Positions 26,267 to 35,756 are shown, numbered from the stretch's first letter. The stretch is DNA of 64,000 bases from Desulfovibrio desulfuricans (GCF_024460775.1 NZ_JANFYZ010000010.1:33027-97026), one strand, 5' to 3'. Made by a program: numbers and translations. Notes: generated from the letters alone by a model not told the origin.

Positions 26267-28990
26267 CTACTTGGGCATGGCCGCCAACACCTTTTCGGGG
26301 CGGGCGGGCAAGTGGCGCACACGCGCGCCGCAAGCATTGTAGATGGCGTTGATGATGGCAGGGTGCGGCGCGGTAAGGGGCATTTCGCCCACGCCGGAAG
26401 CGCCAAAGGGGCCAGCCTTGCGGGGGGTCTGCACATAGACGATTTCCATGTCGTCAGGAATCATCTTGATGGTGGGCACGCCCGCGCCAGCAAGGGTGCT
26501 GTGCTTCTTCAGGTCTTCGTAGTCTTCGGTCAGGGCAAGGCCAACGCCCTGCGCCAAGCCGCCGTAGATCTGACCGTCAACCACCAGCTTGTTGCACAGG
26601 GTGCCGATGTCGGCCACGCACACAAGCTTTTCAACTGTGGTCTTGCCGGTGGCGACCTCAACGGCCACTTCGGCAAGGAACAGACCGTACATGTAACAGG
26701 CAAAGGGTTCACCCTGGCCCTTGCCGTCGCAGTCCTTGGCCGGAGCAGACCACTTGCCGTCATAGTGCACGGGGCGGCCTTCGGCCTTCATTTCGTCATA
26801 GGTAAAGAAGCCGCCGCTGGGCTTGCGCATGCCTTCAATAAGCATTTCGCAGGCCACGCGGGTGGCGTTGCCCGTGACCACCTGAGAACGCGAACCGCCA
26901 GCAGGGCCGGAATTGGGGGTCTTGCTGGTATCGTTCATGACCAGATGGATATTTTCGGGCTTGATGTTCAGGGGGCGCAAGGCTTCATGGGCGGTGCCCA
27001 GGGTGCCGGAATCAGCGCCCTGGCCGTGGTCTTCCCACGAGTTGCCCACGGTTACGCTGCCGTCGGGGTTCAGTTCGGCCCAGGCTTCGGAGGTGTCCGG
27101 CCCGTCAAGGCCCGCGCCATACACGCCAAGGGCAATACCCACGCCGCGTTTGACTTCGGCGGTGGACTTGGCCTTAACGGTCTTTTTGGCTTCTTCGTAG
27201 TAGGGGCGCATTTTCTGGAACATTTCGGGCAGGCTCATGACTTCAGGCACCTGACCGGAGGGGTTGGTATCGCCTTCGCGGTAGCAGTTCAGCTCGCGGA
27301 TGTCGAAGGGATCCATGCCCAGCTTTTCAGCCAGTTCGTCCATGAGCACTTCGGAGGGGAATTCGGTTTCCGGCGCGCCGTAGCCGCGGAAAGCCGCACC
27401 CCAGCAGTGGTTGGTGGCAACGGTGCGGCCCTTGCCGCGAATGTTGGCGATGCCGTAACCAGCGCCGATATACTGCGCGCCGCGCAGGGTGAGCAGATCG
27501 CCGAATTCGGAGTAGGGGCCGTGGTCAACGCTCCAGTCCGTTTCCATGGCAAGAATCTTGCCCTGCTTGTTGGCGGCAAAACGCACGGTCGTCCAGAAGG
27601 GCGAACGCTTGCCGGTGTAGTTCTGCTGCTGTTCGTAGTTGTAACGCAGGTGGCAGGGACGGCCGGTAGCCATAACGGCCACGCCCACAAGGGCTTCCAT
27701 GGTGGGGCTGAACTTGTAGCCAAAGGTGCCGCCGGTGGTGTTCTGCACCAGTACGAGATCCTTCGGGAATTCCAGGCCGAGGCCGGGGGCGATCATCAGC
27801 GCGTGCAGATGAATGGCAACGGACTTGGAGTGGATGACCACCTGGCCCTTGTCGTTCACATAGCCGTAGCCCACGTCGGGTTCGATGGGCAGGTGGGGCT
27901 GGCGCTGGGTGTAGTAATCGCCTTCCGCGATGACGTTTGCCGGATCGTTGAAGAAGGGAGCGGTATCCGCGCCTTTTTCCTCAAGCTGGTCGTAGTAGAT
28001 GTTGGGGGTGCCGGGGTGGATTTCGATGGCGTCCGGGGCCATGGCCTCGGGGGCGCTCATGTATTCGGGCAGCAGCTCAAGGTCAAACTTGACCTTTTCA
28101 GCCGCAGCGCGGGCGTTGCATTCGGAGTCAGCGCAGACAATGGCCAGCGCATCGCCGTACTGGAAGATTTTGGTATCGTTAAGGATGGGCCGTTCCCAGC
28201 CATCGCCCTTATTGGTGGGGAAGGTGATCAGGCCGGTGATGCGGTTCCTGCCCTTCACATCCTTGTGGGTCAGCACCTTGTACACGCCGGGCATTTTTTC
28301 GGCTTCAGAGGTGTCTATGCCCTTGATGTTGGCATGGGATACCTTGGCCTGGGCAATGGCGAGGTGCAGAGTGTTGGCGGGCAGGCGGTGCGCTGCGTCC
28401 GCGCCGAATTCGGCGGTGCCCGTCACCTTGGCGACGGCAGAAGGACGGGGCATGGTGGAACCCCAGATGCGGCCATCGGCAGGCATCTTGAAGGTAACGT
28501 CGTCCAGCGTTTTATCGCCGCGCATAAGGGCGGCTGCGTCCATGACAGCGTCCACCAGGGGCTTGTAGCCCGTACAGCGGCAGACGTTGTGATTTTTCTG
28601 GAACCAGTCGCGCACGTCTTCACGGCTGGGATTAGGATTGGAATCAAGCAGGGCCTTGGCCGAAACGATGAAGCCAGGGGTGCAGAAACCGCACTGGGCC
28701 GCGCCGTGGTAAATCCATGAATGTTGCAACGGGTGCAGATGGTCGGGGGTACCCACGCCTTCAAGCGTCGTCACGGCGGCGTTTTCCGCCACGCGGCTCA
28801 TTTTTACCACGCAGGCGCGTACCACTTTGCCGTCAAGGATCACCGAACAGGCACCGCACTGACCCTTGCCGCAACCAACTTTGACACTGGTGAGCTGCAA
28901 CTGATCGCGCAGCACGTCCACAAGCATATCGTCGGGGTTAGCCAGCAAGCGCCGGGGAATGCCGTTAATCACAAGGGTTTTTGTTTCCAT
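26267..28990 (-). CDS. mop: Molybdenum aldehyde oxidoreductase (MOP type)
   Basis: A 907-residue xanthine-oxidase-family enzyme that oxidises aldehydes to carboxylic acids. Length and key positions match Desulfovibrio gigas Mop. One 2Fe-2S cluster uses Cys40, 45, 48 and 60, the other Cys100, 103, 137 and 139, and the catalytic Glu869 lies in GASGVGEMPLTAPHP. It has no FAD domain, as in D. gigas, so electrons leave through the iron-sulfur clusters. The cofactor is expected to be molybdopterin cytosine dinucleotide. A molybdopterin-binding protein gene is just upstream and the flavin/Fe-S gene lies downstream after about 257 bases. Confidence 0.97.
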   Translation of the reverse strand: METKTLVINGIPRRLLANPDDMLVDVLRDQLQLTSVKVGCGKGQCGACSVILDGKVVRACVVKMSRVAENAAVTTLEGVGTPDHLHPLQHSWIYHGAAQCGFCTPGFIVSAKALLDSNPNPSREDVRDWFQKNHNVCRCTGYKPLVDAVMDAAALMRGDKTLDDVTFKMPADGRIWGSTMPRPSAVAKVTGTAEFGADAAHRLPANTLHLAIAQAKVSHANIKGIDTSEAEKMPGVYKVLTHKDVKGRNRITGLITFPTNKGDGWERPILNDTKIFQYGDALAIVCADSECNARAAAEKVKFDLELLPEYMSAPEAMAPDAIEIHPGTPNIYYDQLEEKGADTAPFFNDPANVIAEGDYYTQRQPHLPIEPDVGYGYVNDKGQVVIHSKSVAIHLHALMIAPGLGLEFPKDLVLVQNTTGGTFGYKFSPTMEALVGVAVMATGRPCHLRYNYEQQQNYTGKRSPFWTTVRFAANKQGKILAMETDWSVDHGPYSEFGDLLTLRGAQYIGAGYGIANIRGKGRTVATNHCWGAAFRGYGAPETEFPSEVLMDELAEKLGMDPFDIRELNCYREGDTNPSGQVPEVMSLPEMFQKMRPYYEEAKKTVKAKSTAEVKRGVGIALGVYGAGLDGPDTSEAWAELNPDGSVTVGNSWEDHGQGADSGTLGTAHEALRPLNIKPENIHLVMNDTSKTPNSGPAGGSRSQVVTGNATRVACEMLIEGMRKPSGGFFTYDEMKAEGRPVHYDGKWSAPAKDCDGKGQGEPFACYMYGLFLAEVAVEVATGKTTVEKLVCVADIGTLCNKLVVDGQIYGGLAQGVGLALTEDYEDLKKHSTLAGAGVPTIKMIPDDMEIVYVQTPRKAGPFGASGVGEMPLTAPHPAIINAIYNACGARVRHLPARPEKVLAAMPK

Positions 28991-29067
28991 GCGCGACTCC
29001 TTTTAATGATGAACAAAGGTATATGCCTGCGCGGTGAATCCGCGCCCGGGGTCAAACTTCCCGCCTC

Positions 29068-30108
29068 CTATTTCCCGAACGGACAGACCGGATAGCGGCA
29101 TTCTTCACACTGGGAGCAAAAGCCCCCGTGCCCCAATGCCGCCACATCGGCAGCCGTTACCTCAATGCCGGCCAGCAGGCGCGGCACAACGAGATCAAAA
29201 ATGCTGGCCTTGTGGTACATGACGCATCCGGGCAGCCCCAACACGGGCACCCGGCCTGCCGCCCCCTGGGCATAGGCCAGAAGGAACATGGCGCCCGGAT
29301 ACACCGGCGCGCCATAGCTGACCACCTCCGCTCCGGAAGTGCGGATGGCGGTTGGCGTGCGGTCGTCAGGGTCAACAGACATTCCGCCAGTTACCACAAT
29401 AAAATCAGCACCTTGTTCGAGAAAATCCCTGATCGCTCCGGCAGTCATGGGCACTTCGTCACTGGTAAGGGTCTGCCCCACCACCGTGCTGCCCAGAGCG
29501 ACGAACTTTTTGCGCAGCACAGGGCCAAAGGCATCCTGGATGCGCCCGTAAAAAACTTCGCTGCCTGTTGTGACCACGCCAACCCTGGCGCGGCGCAAAG
29601 GCAGAACTTCAACGACCGGCCCATCGACGAACGATTCAAGCTGCCGCAATTTTTCATCCTCAATCATCAACGGCACCACGCGGGCTCCCGCTACCGAGCG
29701 CCCCTTGGTTACGTGCTGCATGGTGTGGATGGTTGCGACAGAAATTTCGCCAAGGCTGTTTATGCGGTTGAGAACTGGCACATCCACCCGCAGCAGCCCG
29801 TCACAGGCGGCCTTGAGGTCGATACGCCCTTCCTTGGGTTCCGTGCATGTCAGGTTGCCGCCGGAAACGGCAGAAATAACACGAGCGGCGGCATCATTTT
29901 CGTGAACCATGCCGGGCAGGGATTCAAAAACATAAAGATGCTCTTTGCCAACCTGCAGCAGCACCTCAACGTCTTCTTCCCGCACAACATGGCCTTTACG
30001 AAAAACAGGCCCTTTGCTTTCACCAGGAATAATCCTGGTGATGTCGTGACACAAAACACTGCCCACGGCGTCATGCACATGGATGGTTTTCATTGCCAGT
30101 TTGGACAT
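29068..30108 (-). CDS. Molybdopterin-binding protein with C-terminal Cys motif
   Basis: A 346-residue protein of the MoeA/MogA-like molybdopterin-binding superfamily. The core carries VGVVTTGSEVFYGRIQD and FIVVTGGMSVDPDD, the typical cofactor-binding loops. The N-terminal half has no classic MoeA domain set that I can name. The last 18 residues contain CSQCEECRYPVC, which looks like a metal or cluster site, an unusual addition. The start at 30108 has a strong GGGAGAGG site. It is the first gene of the mop island, 77 bases upstream of mop, and could insert or chaperone the molybdenum cofactor. Confidence 0.82.
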   Translation of the reverse strand: MSKLAMKTIHVHDAVGSVLCHDITRIIPGESKGPVFRKGHVVREEDVEVLLQVGKEHLYVFESLPGMVHENDAAARVISAVSGGNLTCTEPKEGRIDLKAACDGLLRVDVPVLNRINSLGEISVATIHTMQHVTKGRSVAGARVVPLMIEDEKLRQLESFVDGPVVEVLPLRRARVGVVTTGSEVFYGRIQDAFGPVLRKKFVALGSTVVGQTLTSDEVPMTAGAIRDFLEQGADFIVVTGGMSVDPDDRTPTAIRTSGAEVVSYGAPVYPGAMFLLAYAQGAAGRVPVLGLPGCVMYHKASIFDLVVPRLLAGIEVTAADVAALGHGGFCSQCEECRYPVCPFGK

Positions 30109-30142
30109 GACCTCTCCCGAAGCTGACTTCTAGATTGTGCAT

Positions 30143-30170
30143 AAAATACCACCCTTACAACAAATTGCAA
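30143..30170 (-). promoter_or_regulatory. Candidate promoter of the mop island
   Basis: On the minus strand TTGCAA (30165-30170) and TATTTT (30143-30148) are separated by 16 bases, about 35 bases upstream of the start of the molybdopterin-binding protein. The 30120-30250 stretch is strikingly AT-rich compared with the rest of the window. No terminator is evident within the island, so this may drive all ten genes. Confidence 0.45.
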
Positions 30171-30400
30171 AATAAAATTCGTTATTTATTAATTGTGCTT
30201 TTGCTAACCATCTGGCTTTCAATGGTATCAACAGATAAATTCCTCTTTTTCGCAAAAAGCGTGACTATTGTCCCCATGACAAATACCGGGCCAAGGTCTC
30301 AAATTCATGCGGCATTGACAGCCGCGCGTTTCTTTGCGAGAGGGAAGGAAAAAAGCCGCTGTATTTGCCCAGAATACGGCAGCCATTAAAAGGAAATGCC

Positions 30401-30787
30401 ATGCAAACGCGTTCAGCTCATTGGCCGATGACTCTGCCCGGCAAAGGCCGACTGGGCCTTTCCGGTCTGGCGGTTCTTACGGCTCTGCTGCTCGGCGGGT
30501 GCGGCTTCGGCGGGTCCCCGGCCCAGCCGGAAACGCCCCCCGGCCCTGTCACTGGCTTCATGATCGTCTCCGCAGTGGGAGAAACCGCTACTGTTGACGA
30601 CCCTGATTTTGGCAAGGGGGTGCGCGTGAGCCTGGACGAGCTTTTCACCTCGGCCAAGGGCGAAGACTGCAAACGCGGCACCGTGCTTTCAGGCCAGCGT
30701 GAAGCGGAAGTTATTGTCATCTGTAAGGATGACAAAGGCCGTTGGACCATGGCCCCGCGAGTGTGGGGACAGGGTCTTTCGCAGTAG
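30401..30787 (+). CDS. Small putative lipoprotein
   Basis: A 128-residue protein with a Gly/Leu-rich signal segment and lipobox LLLGGC, predicting a lipid-anchored product with a mature part of about 90 residues. The mature region is soluble and mixed, with three Cys residues in total. I do not recognise a family. ATG 30401 has an AAAAGGA site; an earlier ATG at 30365 lacks one. It is divergent from the mop island and is followed by a hairpin. Confidence 0.62.
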   Translation: MQTRSAHWPMTLPGKGRLGLSGLAVLTALLLGGCGFGGSPAQPETPPGPVTGFMIVSAVGETATVDDPDFGKGVRVSLDELFTSAKGEDCKRGTVLSGQREAEVIVICKDDKGRWTMAPRVWGQGLSQ

Positions 30788-30884
30788 CGAGGCTGAGACT
30801 CCGGCTTATTGCCAGCAGGCCCTTGGCAAAAAACGATCAAGGGTGCATTGCCTCTGGCTAAACCGGGCAAATGTGATTATTTAT

Positions 30885-30920
30885 GAAAGCGCACGGCGAA
30901 TACCACGCCCGTGCGCTTTC
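30885..30920. terminator. Possible terminator hairpin after the lipoprotein gene
   Basis: GAAAGCGCACGG and CCGTGCGCTTTC form a 12-bp perfect stem with a 12-base loop, about 100 bases after the lipoprotein stop. The following bases (CTTGTTGC) contain few T, so termination may be weak. Confidence 0.45.
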
Positions 30921-31106
30921 CTTGTTGCAGTTGCAGCCTCGCAGCCCTGTTGAACCGACACGCCCTGAGCATGTCTCAGCGCCTTCAGACACTGGAGATA
31001 CAAGGCGTTATGAGGATATTGACTACGGAACCCTAGGGCCAACAGCCTGTTTGCGGAACCACCTCTGGGGGCCATGCAAGCCCGAATCCATTGCATCAAC
31101 ACTGCC
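30921..31106. other. Leader region of the SLBB gene
   Basis: About 185 bases with no recognised gene or RNA. It presumably holds the promoter of the export protein. A short in-frame ATG at 31074 was not used as the start because the signal peptide begins at 31107. Confidence 0.3.
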
Positions 31107-32678
31107 ATGTCGCACAGAACTATTTTCACTTTTCTGCTGATCTTTTTCGCCCTGTCCAGCGCGGTCAAGGCCGAAAATGCACCCCAGCCTTACGCTGCCA
31201 ACCTGTTTCAGGGCAATTTTTCGCAGAGCAAGGATGCCGCAAAGGACGCCAAGGATGCCTCCATCATCGCGCCGGGCGACCGGGTGGTGCTGCGCCTGTG
31301 GGGCGGCGACCTCAAGGTGGACAGCACCCTGACTGTGGCTGCTGACGGGCATCTGGACGTACCGGAGGTGGGGGCCATACCCGTGGCTGGCCTTGGTTAC
31401 GACAAGCTGGCCGAAGCCTTGCGCAGCAAACTTGCCGCCAACGGCCATGCCGATGCGCAGATTTACGCTGCGCCTCTTGATGCCCGGCCTGTGGCCGTTT
31501 TTGTCACAGGCGGCGTTGCCAGGCCTGGACGTTACACCGGCACCCCCGGCGACCCGTTGCTGAGCTTTCTGGACAAGGCCGGAGGCCTTGACCCCATGCG
31601 CGGCAGTTATCGTGACATCCGCCTGATGCGTGACGGCAAGGCCGTTGCCAGCCTTGACCTCTACCCCTTTGCCCGCAAGGGCGTGTTGCCTGCCGTGCGC
31701 GTACAGGAAGGCGACACGCTTGTGGTGGGCGACAAAGGCCCCACCATTACGGCCATCGGCGCGGTGCGCACCTCCGCCAAATTTGAGTTCCCCAAGGGCA
31801 AGTCCACAGGCACGGCCCTGATTGAACTGGCCGAACCGCAGAACAGCGCCTCGCACATCGCCCTTTCCGGCACCCGCAACGGCGCGCCTTACAGCACCTA
31901 TCTGCCGCTCAAGGAACTGCGCAACCTGATGCTTGAAGACGGCGATCAGGTGCAGTTTATTGCTGATGCGCCCGGCAATACCATGATGGTCGAGGTACAG
32001 GGCGCAGTGCGCGGAGCTTCCCGCTTTCCCGTGCGGCGCGGGGCCCGCTTGCAGGAAGTGAAGAACTTTATTGCCGTTGAACCTGGCCGCGCCAACCTCC
32101 AGGCCATGTACATCAAACGCAAGAGCGTTGCCGCCCGGCAAAAAAAGGCCATTGCAGATTCCCTGCGCAGACTGGAGGAAACAGCCCTCACGGCTTCCTC
32201 CGCCAGCGCGGATGAAGCAGCCATCCGCGCCAAGGAGGCGGAGATGGTCTCCAAATTTGTGGAGCGGGCCAAGAGCGTGGAACCGGAAGGCGTGGTTGTG
32301 CTTGACGGCGGGCCTGACAAGGCCGACCTCTCACTGGAAGACGGCGATATCATTGTGATCCCGCCCAAGAGCGACGTGGTGCTGGTAAGCGGCGAGGTCA
32401 TGATGCCGCAGGCCATGCTGTGGGGCAAAAAGAAGGATGTGGACGACTACATCAAGGGTGCTGGCGGTTACACCAACCGCGCAGACCACGACAAGGTTCT
32501 GGTGCTGCACCAGAACGGCTCGGTGTCGCAGAACGGCGATGACATCCTGCCCGGCGATCAGGTAATGGTACTGCCCAAGGTGGAATCCAAAAACATGCAG
32601 GCAGTCAAGGACATCACCCAGGTCATCATGCAGGTGGTTGTTTCCGCCCGGTTGCTGCTGGGCATGCCGTCGTTGTAA
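31107..32678 (+). CDS. Polysaccharide biosynthesis/export protein (SLBB domain)
   Basis: A 523-residue periplasmic/outer-membrane export protein. MSHRTIFTFLLIFFALSSAVKA is the signal peptide, and start 31107 was chosen for it. The N-terminal region with PGDRVVLRLWGGDLKVD is a polysaccharide export motif as in Wza. Two or more SLBB-like beta-grasp domains follow (VTGGVARPGRY near residue 130, VSGEVMMPQA near 420). No lipobox Cys is seen, and no capsule genes are adjacent, so the exported polymer is unknown. It is flanked by a terminator. Confidence 0.85.
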   Translation: MSHRTIFTFLLIFFALSSAVKAENAPQPYAANLFQGNFSQSKDAAKDAKDASIIAPGDRVVLRLWGGDLKVDSTLTVAADGHLDVPEVGAIPVAGLGYDKLAEALRSKLAANGHADAQIYAAPLDARPVAVFVTGGVARPGRYTGTPGDPLLSFLDKAGGLDPMRGSYRDIRLMRDGKAVASLDLYPFARKGVLPAVRVQEGDTLVVGDKGPTITAIGAVRTSAKFEFPKGKSTGTALIELAEPQNSASHIALSGTRNGAPYSTYLPLKELRNLMLEDGDQVQFIADAPGNTMMVEVQGAVRGASRFPVRRGARLQEVKNFIAVEPGRANLQAMYIKRKSVAARQKKAIADSLRRLEETALTASSASADEAAIRAKEAEMVSKFVERAKSVEPEGVVVLDGGPDKADLSLEDGDIIVIPPKSDVVLVSGEVMMPQAMLWGKKKDVDDYIKGAGGYTNRADHDKVLVLHQNGSVSQNGDDILPGDQVMVLPKVESKNMQAVKDITQVIMQVVVSARLLLGMPSL

Positions 32679-32700
32679 GCTTTACGCAATTCTGCAGAAA

Positions 32701-32724
32701 GGGGGGCTTTTGCCCCCTTTTTTA
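32701..32724 (+). terminator. Intrinsic terminator after the SLBB gene
   Basis: GGGGGC-TTTT-GCCCCC with a T-rich tail, beginning 22 bases after the stop codon. Confidence 0.88.
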
Positions 32725-32817
32725 TTTCATGCGCACACGCTGCAAACGTGCGGTTGCATCACAAACGGAATTTGGGGTATGGTTTTGCAAGGAATGCAAA
32801 ATCTACAAGAGGAATAC

Positions 32818-33507
32818 ATGGAACGCGCCCTGGAAGCATCCCCCCTGTTTTCTGGAATGACCGGACAGGAGGCGCGTATGTGCCTTGCATGCAGCGGCGC
32901 ATTTGAAGAGCAGCACGGCAAGGGCGCGCTGATTTTTGCAGAATCTGACCCGCCGGAAAGGCTGTATGTGCTGCTGGAAGGTGCGGTGAACGTGTGCCGT
33001 GAATCAACCGAAGGCAGACGCGCCGTCATGGCGCGCGTTGACGCCCCCGGCGACCTGTTTGGCGAGGTGCATGTTTTTTTGGGCCGCCCGAGCTATGGTT
33101 GCAGCGTCCTGGCGGAAACGCCTGTGCGCATACTGGGCATACCCGCCCGGTTTTTCTACGCCACCTGCGAAAAAGCCTGCTCCGTCCATTCACGCATGAT
33201 CCGCAACATGCTCGGTATTTTTGCGCACAAGGCTTTTTTTCTCACACGCCGCATTTCACTGCTGTCTTGCGGCAGCTTGCGGCGCAAACTTGCAGCCCTG
33301 CTGCTGGAGCACCGCCGCCCTGACGGCATGGTTTCACTGGCAATGAACCGTGAACAGATGGCTGATTTCCTGGGAGTAACCCGCCCCTCACTTTCACGCG
33401 AACTCGCCGCCATGCGCGACGAAGGCCTTCTGCAAATGGAGGGTAGAAGCATTCGCGTACCTGACATAGCCTCACTGAATTTTTTGTGCGAATATTTCCC
33501 GGCCTGA
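32818..33507 (+). CDS. Crp/Fnr family transcriptional regulator
   Basis: A 229-residue regulator with an N-terminal cyclic-nucleotide-binding-type barrel (about 20-130, DLFGEVHVFLGRPS) and a C-terminal winged helix (about 165-220). The recognition helix reads VTRPSLSREL. The protein has several Cys residues, including a CLAC near the start and CEKACS, but not the Fnr cluster arrangement. The ATG at 32818 was picked for its AAGAGGA site. Immediate proximity to the cupin and hcp genes suggests an HcpR-like nitrosative or nitrite-response regulator. Confidence 0.86.
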   Translation: MERALEASPLFSGMTGQEARMCLACSGAFEEQHGKGALIFAESDPPERLYVLLEGAVNVCRESTEGRRAVMARVDAPGDLFGEVHVFLGRPSYGCSVLAETPVRILGIPARFFYATCEKACSVHSRMIRNMLGIFAHKAFFLTRRISLLSCGSLRRKLAALLLEHRRPDGMVSLAMNREQMADFLGVTRPSLSRELAAMRDEGLLQMEGRSIRVPDIASLNFLCEYFPA

Positions 33508-33602
33508 TTGAAATATATTCTTTTTATAAGTAATTTCAGGTTATTGCACATCGCCTCCTTTTTTCTCCCGCGCCCAAAATATTTTCATTTTCTTGAGCAT
33601 CC

Positions 33603-33616
33603 GTAACATTTGTTAC
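33603..33616 (+). promoter_or_regulatory. Palindromic operator candidate upstream of cupin-hcp
   Basis: GTAACA-TT-TGTTAC is a perfect 6-bp inverted repeat with a two-base spacer. If it marks the centre at -41.5, the start would be near 33651, and TAGAAC at 33639-33644 would be the -10. That is the geometry of a class II Crp/Fnr-activated promoter. The regulator gene just upstream is the obvious candidate to bind it. Confidence 0.6.
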
Positions 33617-33670
33617 AGAACCATTGTCCCAGCCTTGATAGAACGGAATCGTCAACACAAGGAGGGCCTC

Positions 33671-34024
33671 ATGGACCACATTCTCAAGAACCTTGAATTC
33701 GCCGCAGCGCTGCCCCTGGCCGCGCAGGTCGAGTGCCAGCCTGGCCAGATCGCCAGCAAGACCCTTATCCAAAACGCCTCTGTGGGCATCACCCTGTTTG
33801 CCTTTGACGCCAACGAAGAAATCAGCGCCCACACCTCCACGGGCGATGCCATGGTTCTCGTGCTTGAAGGCTCGGCGCAGGTAACCATCAGCGGCCAGTC
33901 ACATACCGTGCAGGCGGGTGAAGTGATTATCATGCCCGCCGGCCAGCCGCACTCTGTACGCGCGCAAGAACGCTTCAAGATGCTGCTTACCGTCGTTTTT
34001 CCTTCCCCCAAGACCCCCGCGTAG
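33671..34024 (+). CDS. Cupin domain protein
   Basis: A 117-residue single-domain cupin. Metal-binding motif residues appear in EEISAHTSTGDAMVLVLEG and in PAGQPHSVRA. The ATG at 33671 has a strong AAGGAGGG site; an earlier ATG at 33593 would cross the operator. It sits between the regulator and hcp, so it is probably part of the same stress response. Small cupins of this type often bind a metal and a small ligand, but the ligand is unknown here. Confidence 0.8.
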   Translation: MDHILKNLEFAAALPLAAQVECQPGQIASKTLIQNASVGITLFAFDANEEISAHTSTGDAMVLVLEGSAQVTISGQSHTVQAGEVIIMPAGQPHSVRAQERFKMLLTVVFPSPKTPA

Positions 34025-34072
34025 GCGGATCACCCCCCAGCCTCCGCTTTGCGGAGTATCAGGAGACACCCC

Positions 34073-35710
34073 ATGAGTAACGCCATGTTCTGCTATCAGT
34101 GCCAGGAAACCGTGGGCAACAAAGGCTGCACCCAGATCGGCGTGTGCGGCAAAAAGCCCGAAACAGCAGCCCTTCAGGACGTGCTGGTATATGTGACCAA
34201 GGGCCTTGCGCAGGTCGCCACCAAAGTGCGCGCCCTGGGCAAGACCGTGAACCACGAAATCGACCGCATGGTCGTGGGCAACCTTTTTTGCACCATCACC
34301 AATGCCAACTTTGACGATGACATGATCGCCGAGCGCGTGCGCAAGACCTGTGCCGCCAAGAAAGCCCTGATGGCCGAGCTTGGCTCGCGCGACGGGCTGG
34401 CCGACGCTGCCCTGTGGGAAGCGGACGACAAAGCCGCCATGCTCGCCAAGGCTGCTACTGTGGGCGTTCTTGCCACAAGCGACGACGATGTTCGTTCCCT
34501 GCGCTGGCTCGTGACCTTTGGCCTCAAGGGCATGGCCGCCTATGCCAAGCATGCCGATGTGCTGGGCAAGCATGATCCCGCCGTGGACAACTTCCTGCAG
34601 GAAGCTCTGGCCAAGACCTTGGACGACAGCCTTTCCGTGGCCGATCTCGTGGCCCTGACCCTTGAAACCGGCAACAAGGGCGTAAGCGTTATGGCTCTGC
34701 TGGATGCCGCCAACACCGGTACCTACGGCAATCCCGAGATCACCAAGGTCAACATTGGCGTGGGCACCAACCCCGGCATCCTGATTTCCGGCCACGATCT
34801 GCGCGACCTGCAGATGTTGCTCGAGCAGACCGAAGGTACGGGCGTGGACGTGTACACCCACTCCGAAATGCTGCCCGCCCACTACTACCCCGCTTTCAAG
34901 AAGTTCAGCCACTTCAAGGGCAACTACGGCAACGCGTGGTGGAAGCAGAAGGAAGAATTTGACACCTTCAACGGCCCCATCCTGCTGACCACCAACTGCC
35001 TTGTGCCGCCCAAGGACAGCTATAAAGACCGCGTGTACACCACAGGCGTTGTGGGCTTCCCCGGCTGCAAGCACATCCCCGGCGAAATCGGCGAACACAA
35101 GGACTTTTCGGCCATTATCGCTCACGCCAAGACCTGCCCGGCCCCCACGGAAATTGAGACCGGCGAGATTGTGGGCGGCTTTGCGCACAATCAGGTGCTG
35201 GCCCTGGCCGACAAGGTTGTTGACGCTGTGAAGTCTGGCGCCATCAAAAAGTTTGTGGTCATGGCTGGTTGCGATGGCCGCGCAAAGGGCCGCTCCTACT
35301 ACACCGAGTTTGCAGAAGGCCTGCCCAAGGATACCGTTATCCTCACCGCCGGTTGCGCCAAATACCGCTACAACAAGCTTGACCTCGGCGATATCGGCGG
35401 TATCCCCCGCGTGCTGGACGCCGGTCAGTGCAACGACTCCTACTCCCTGGCCGTTGTGGCTCTGAAGCTCAAGGAAGTGTTTGGCCTCGCCGACATCAAC
35501 GACCTGCCCATCGTGTACAACATTGCCTGGTACGAACAGAAGGCTGTTATCGTACTGCTGGCCCTGCTCGCCCTTGGCGTGAAGAACATCCACCTTGGAC
35601 CCACGCTGCCTGCTTTCCTTTCGCCCAACGTGGCCAAGGTGCTGGTGGAGCAGTTCGGCATCGGCGGTATCAGCACTCCGCAGGACGACCTTAAGGCTTT
35701 CTTCGGTTAA
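34073..35710 (+). CDS. hcp: Hybrid cluster protein (hydroxylamine reductase)
   Basis: A 545-residue protein of the Hcp family, an anaerobic nitrosative-stress enzyme that acts on nitric oxide or hydroxylamine. The N-terminal cluster motif [15 protein letters not shown] is class-typical, and later Cys residues ([27 protein letters not shown]) supply the hybrid cluster. Start 34073 was chosen for its AGGAGA site. It follows a cupin gene by 48 bases, and a strong hairpin follows. Confidence 0.97.
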   Translation: MSNAMFCYQCQETVGNKGCTQIGVCGKKPETAALQDVLVYVTKGLAQVATKVRALGKTVNHEIDRMVVGNLFCTITNANFDDDMIAERVRKTCAAKKALMAELGSRDGLADAALWEADDKAAMLAKAATVGVLATSDDDVRSLRWLVTFGLKGMAAYAKHADVLGKHDPAVDNFLQEALAKTLDDSLSVADLVALTLETGNKGVSVMALLDAANTGTYGNPEITKVNIGVGTNPGILISGHDLRDLQMLLEQTEGTGVDVYTHSEMLPAHYYPAFKKFSHFKGNYGNAWWKQKEEFDTFNGPILLTTNCLVPPKDSYKDRVYTTGVVGFPGCKHIPGEIGEHKDFSAIIAHAKTCPAPTEIETGEIVGGFAHNQVLALADKVVDAVKSGAIKKFVVMAGCDGRAKGRSYYTEFAEGLPKDTVILTAGCAKYRYNKLDLGDIGGIPRVLDAGQCNDSYSLAVVALKLKEVFGLADINDLPIVYNIAWYEQKAVIVLLALLALGVKNIHLGPTLPAFLSPNVAKVLVEQFGIGGISTPQDDLKAFFG

Positions 35711-35756
35711 TCCCCGGTTCAAAGGGGCGGCAGATTGCCCTGCCGCTCCCTGCATA

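Noticed and set aside
26201..28720. Plus-strand open frame of 839 codons opposite mop
   Set aside because: Antisense to the Mop coding sequence, which has every expected cluster ligand; the plus-strand frame has no domain similarity.
33899..35755. Minus-strand frame of 618 codons opposite hcp
   Set aside because: Shadow of Hcp, His/Val/Gly-rich, without domains.
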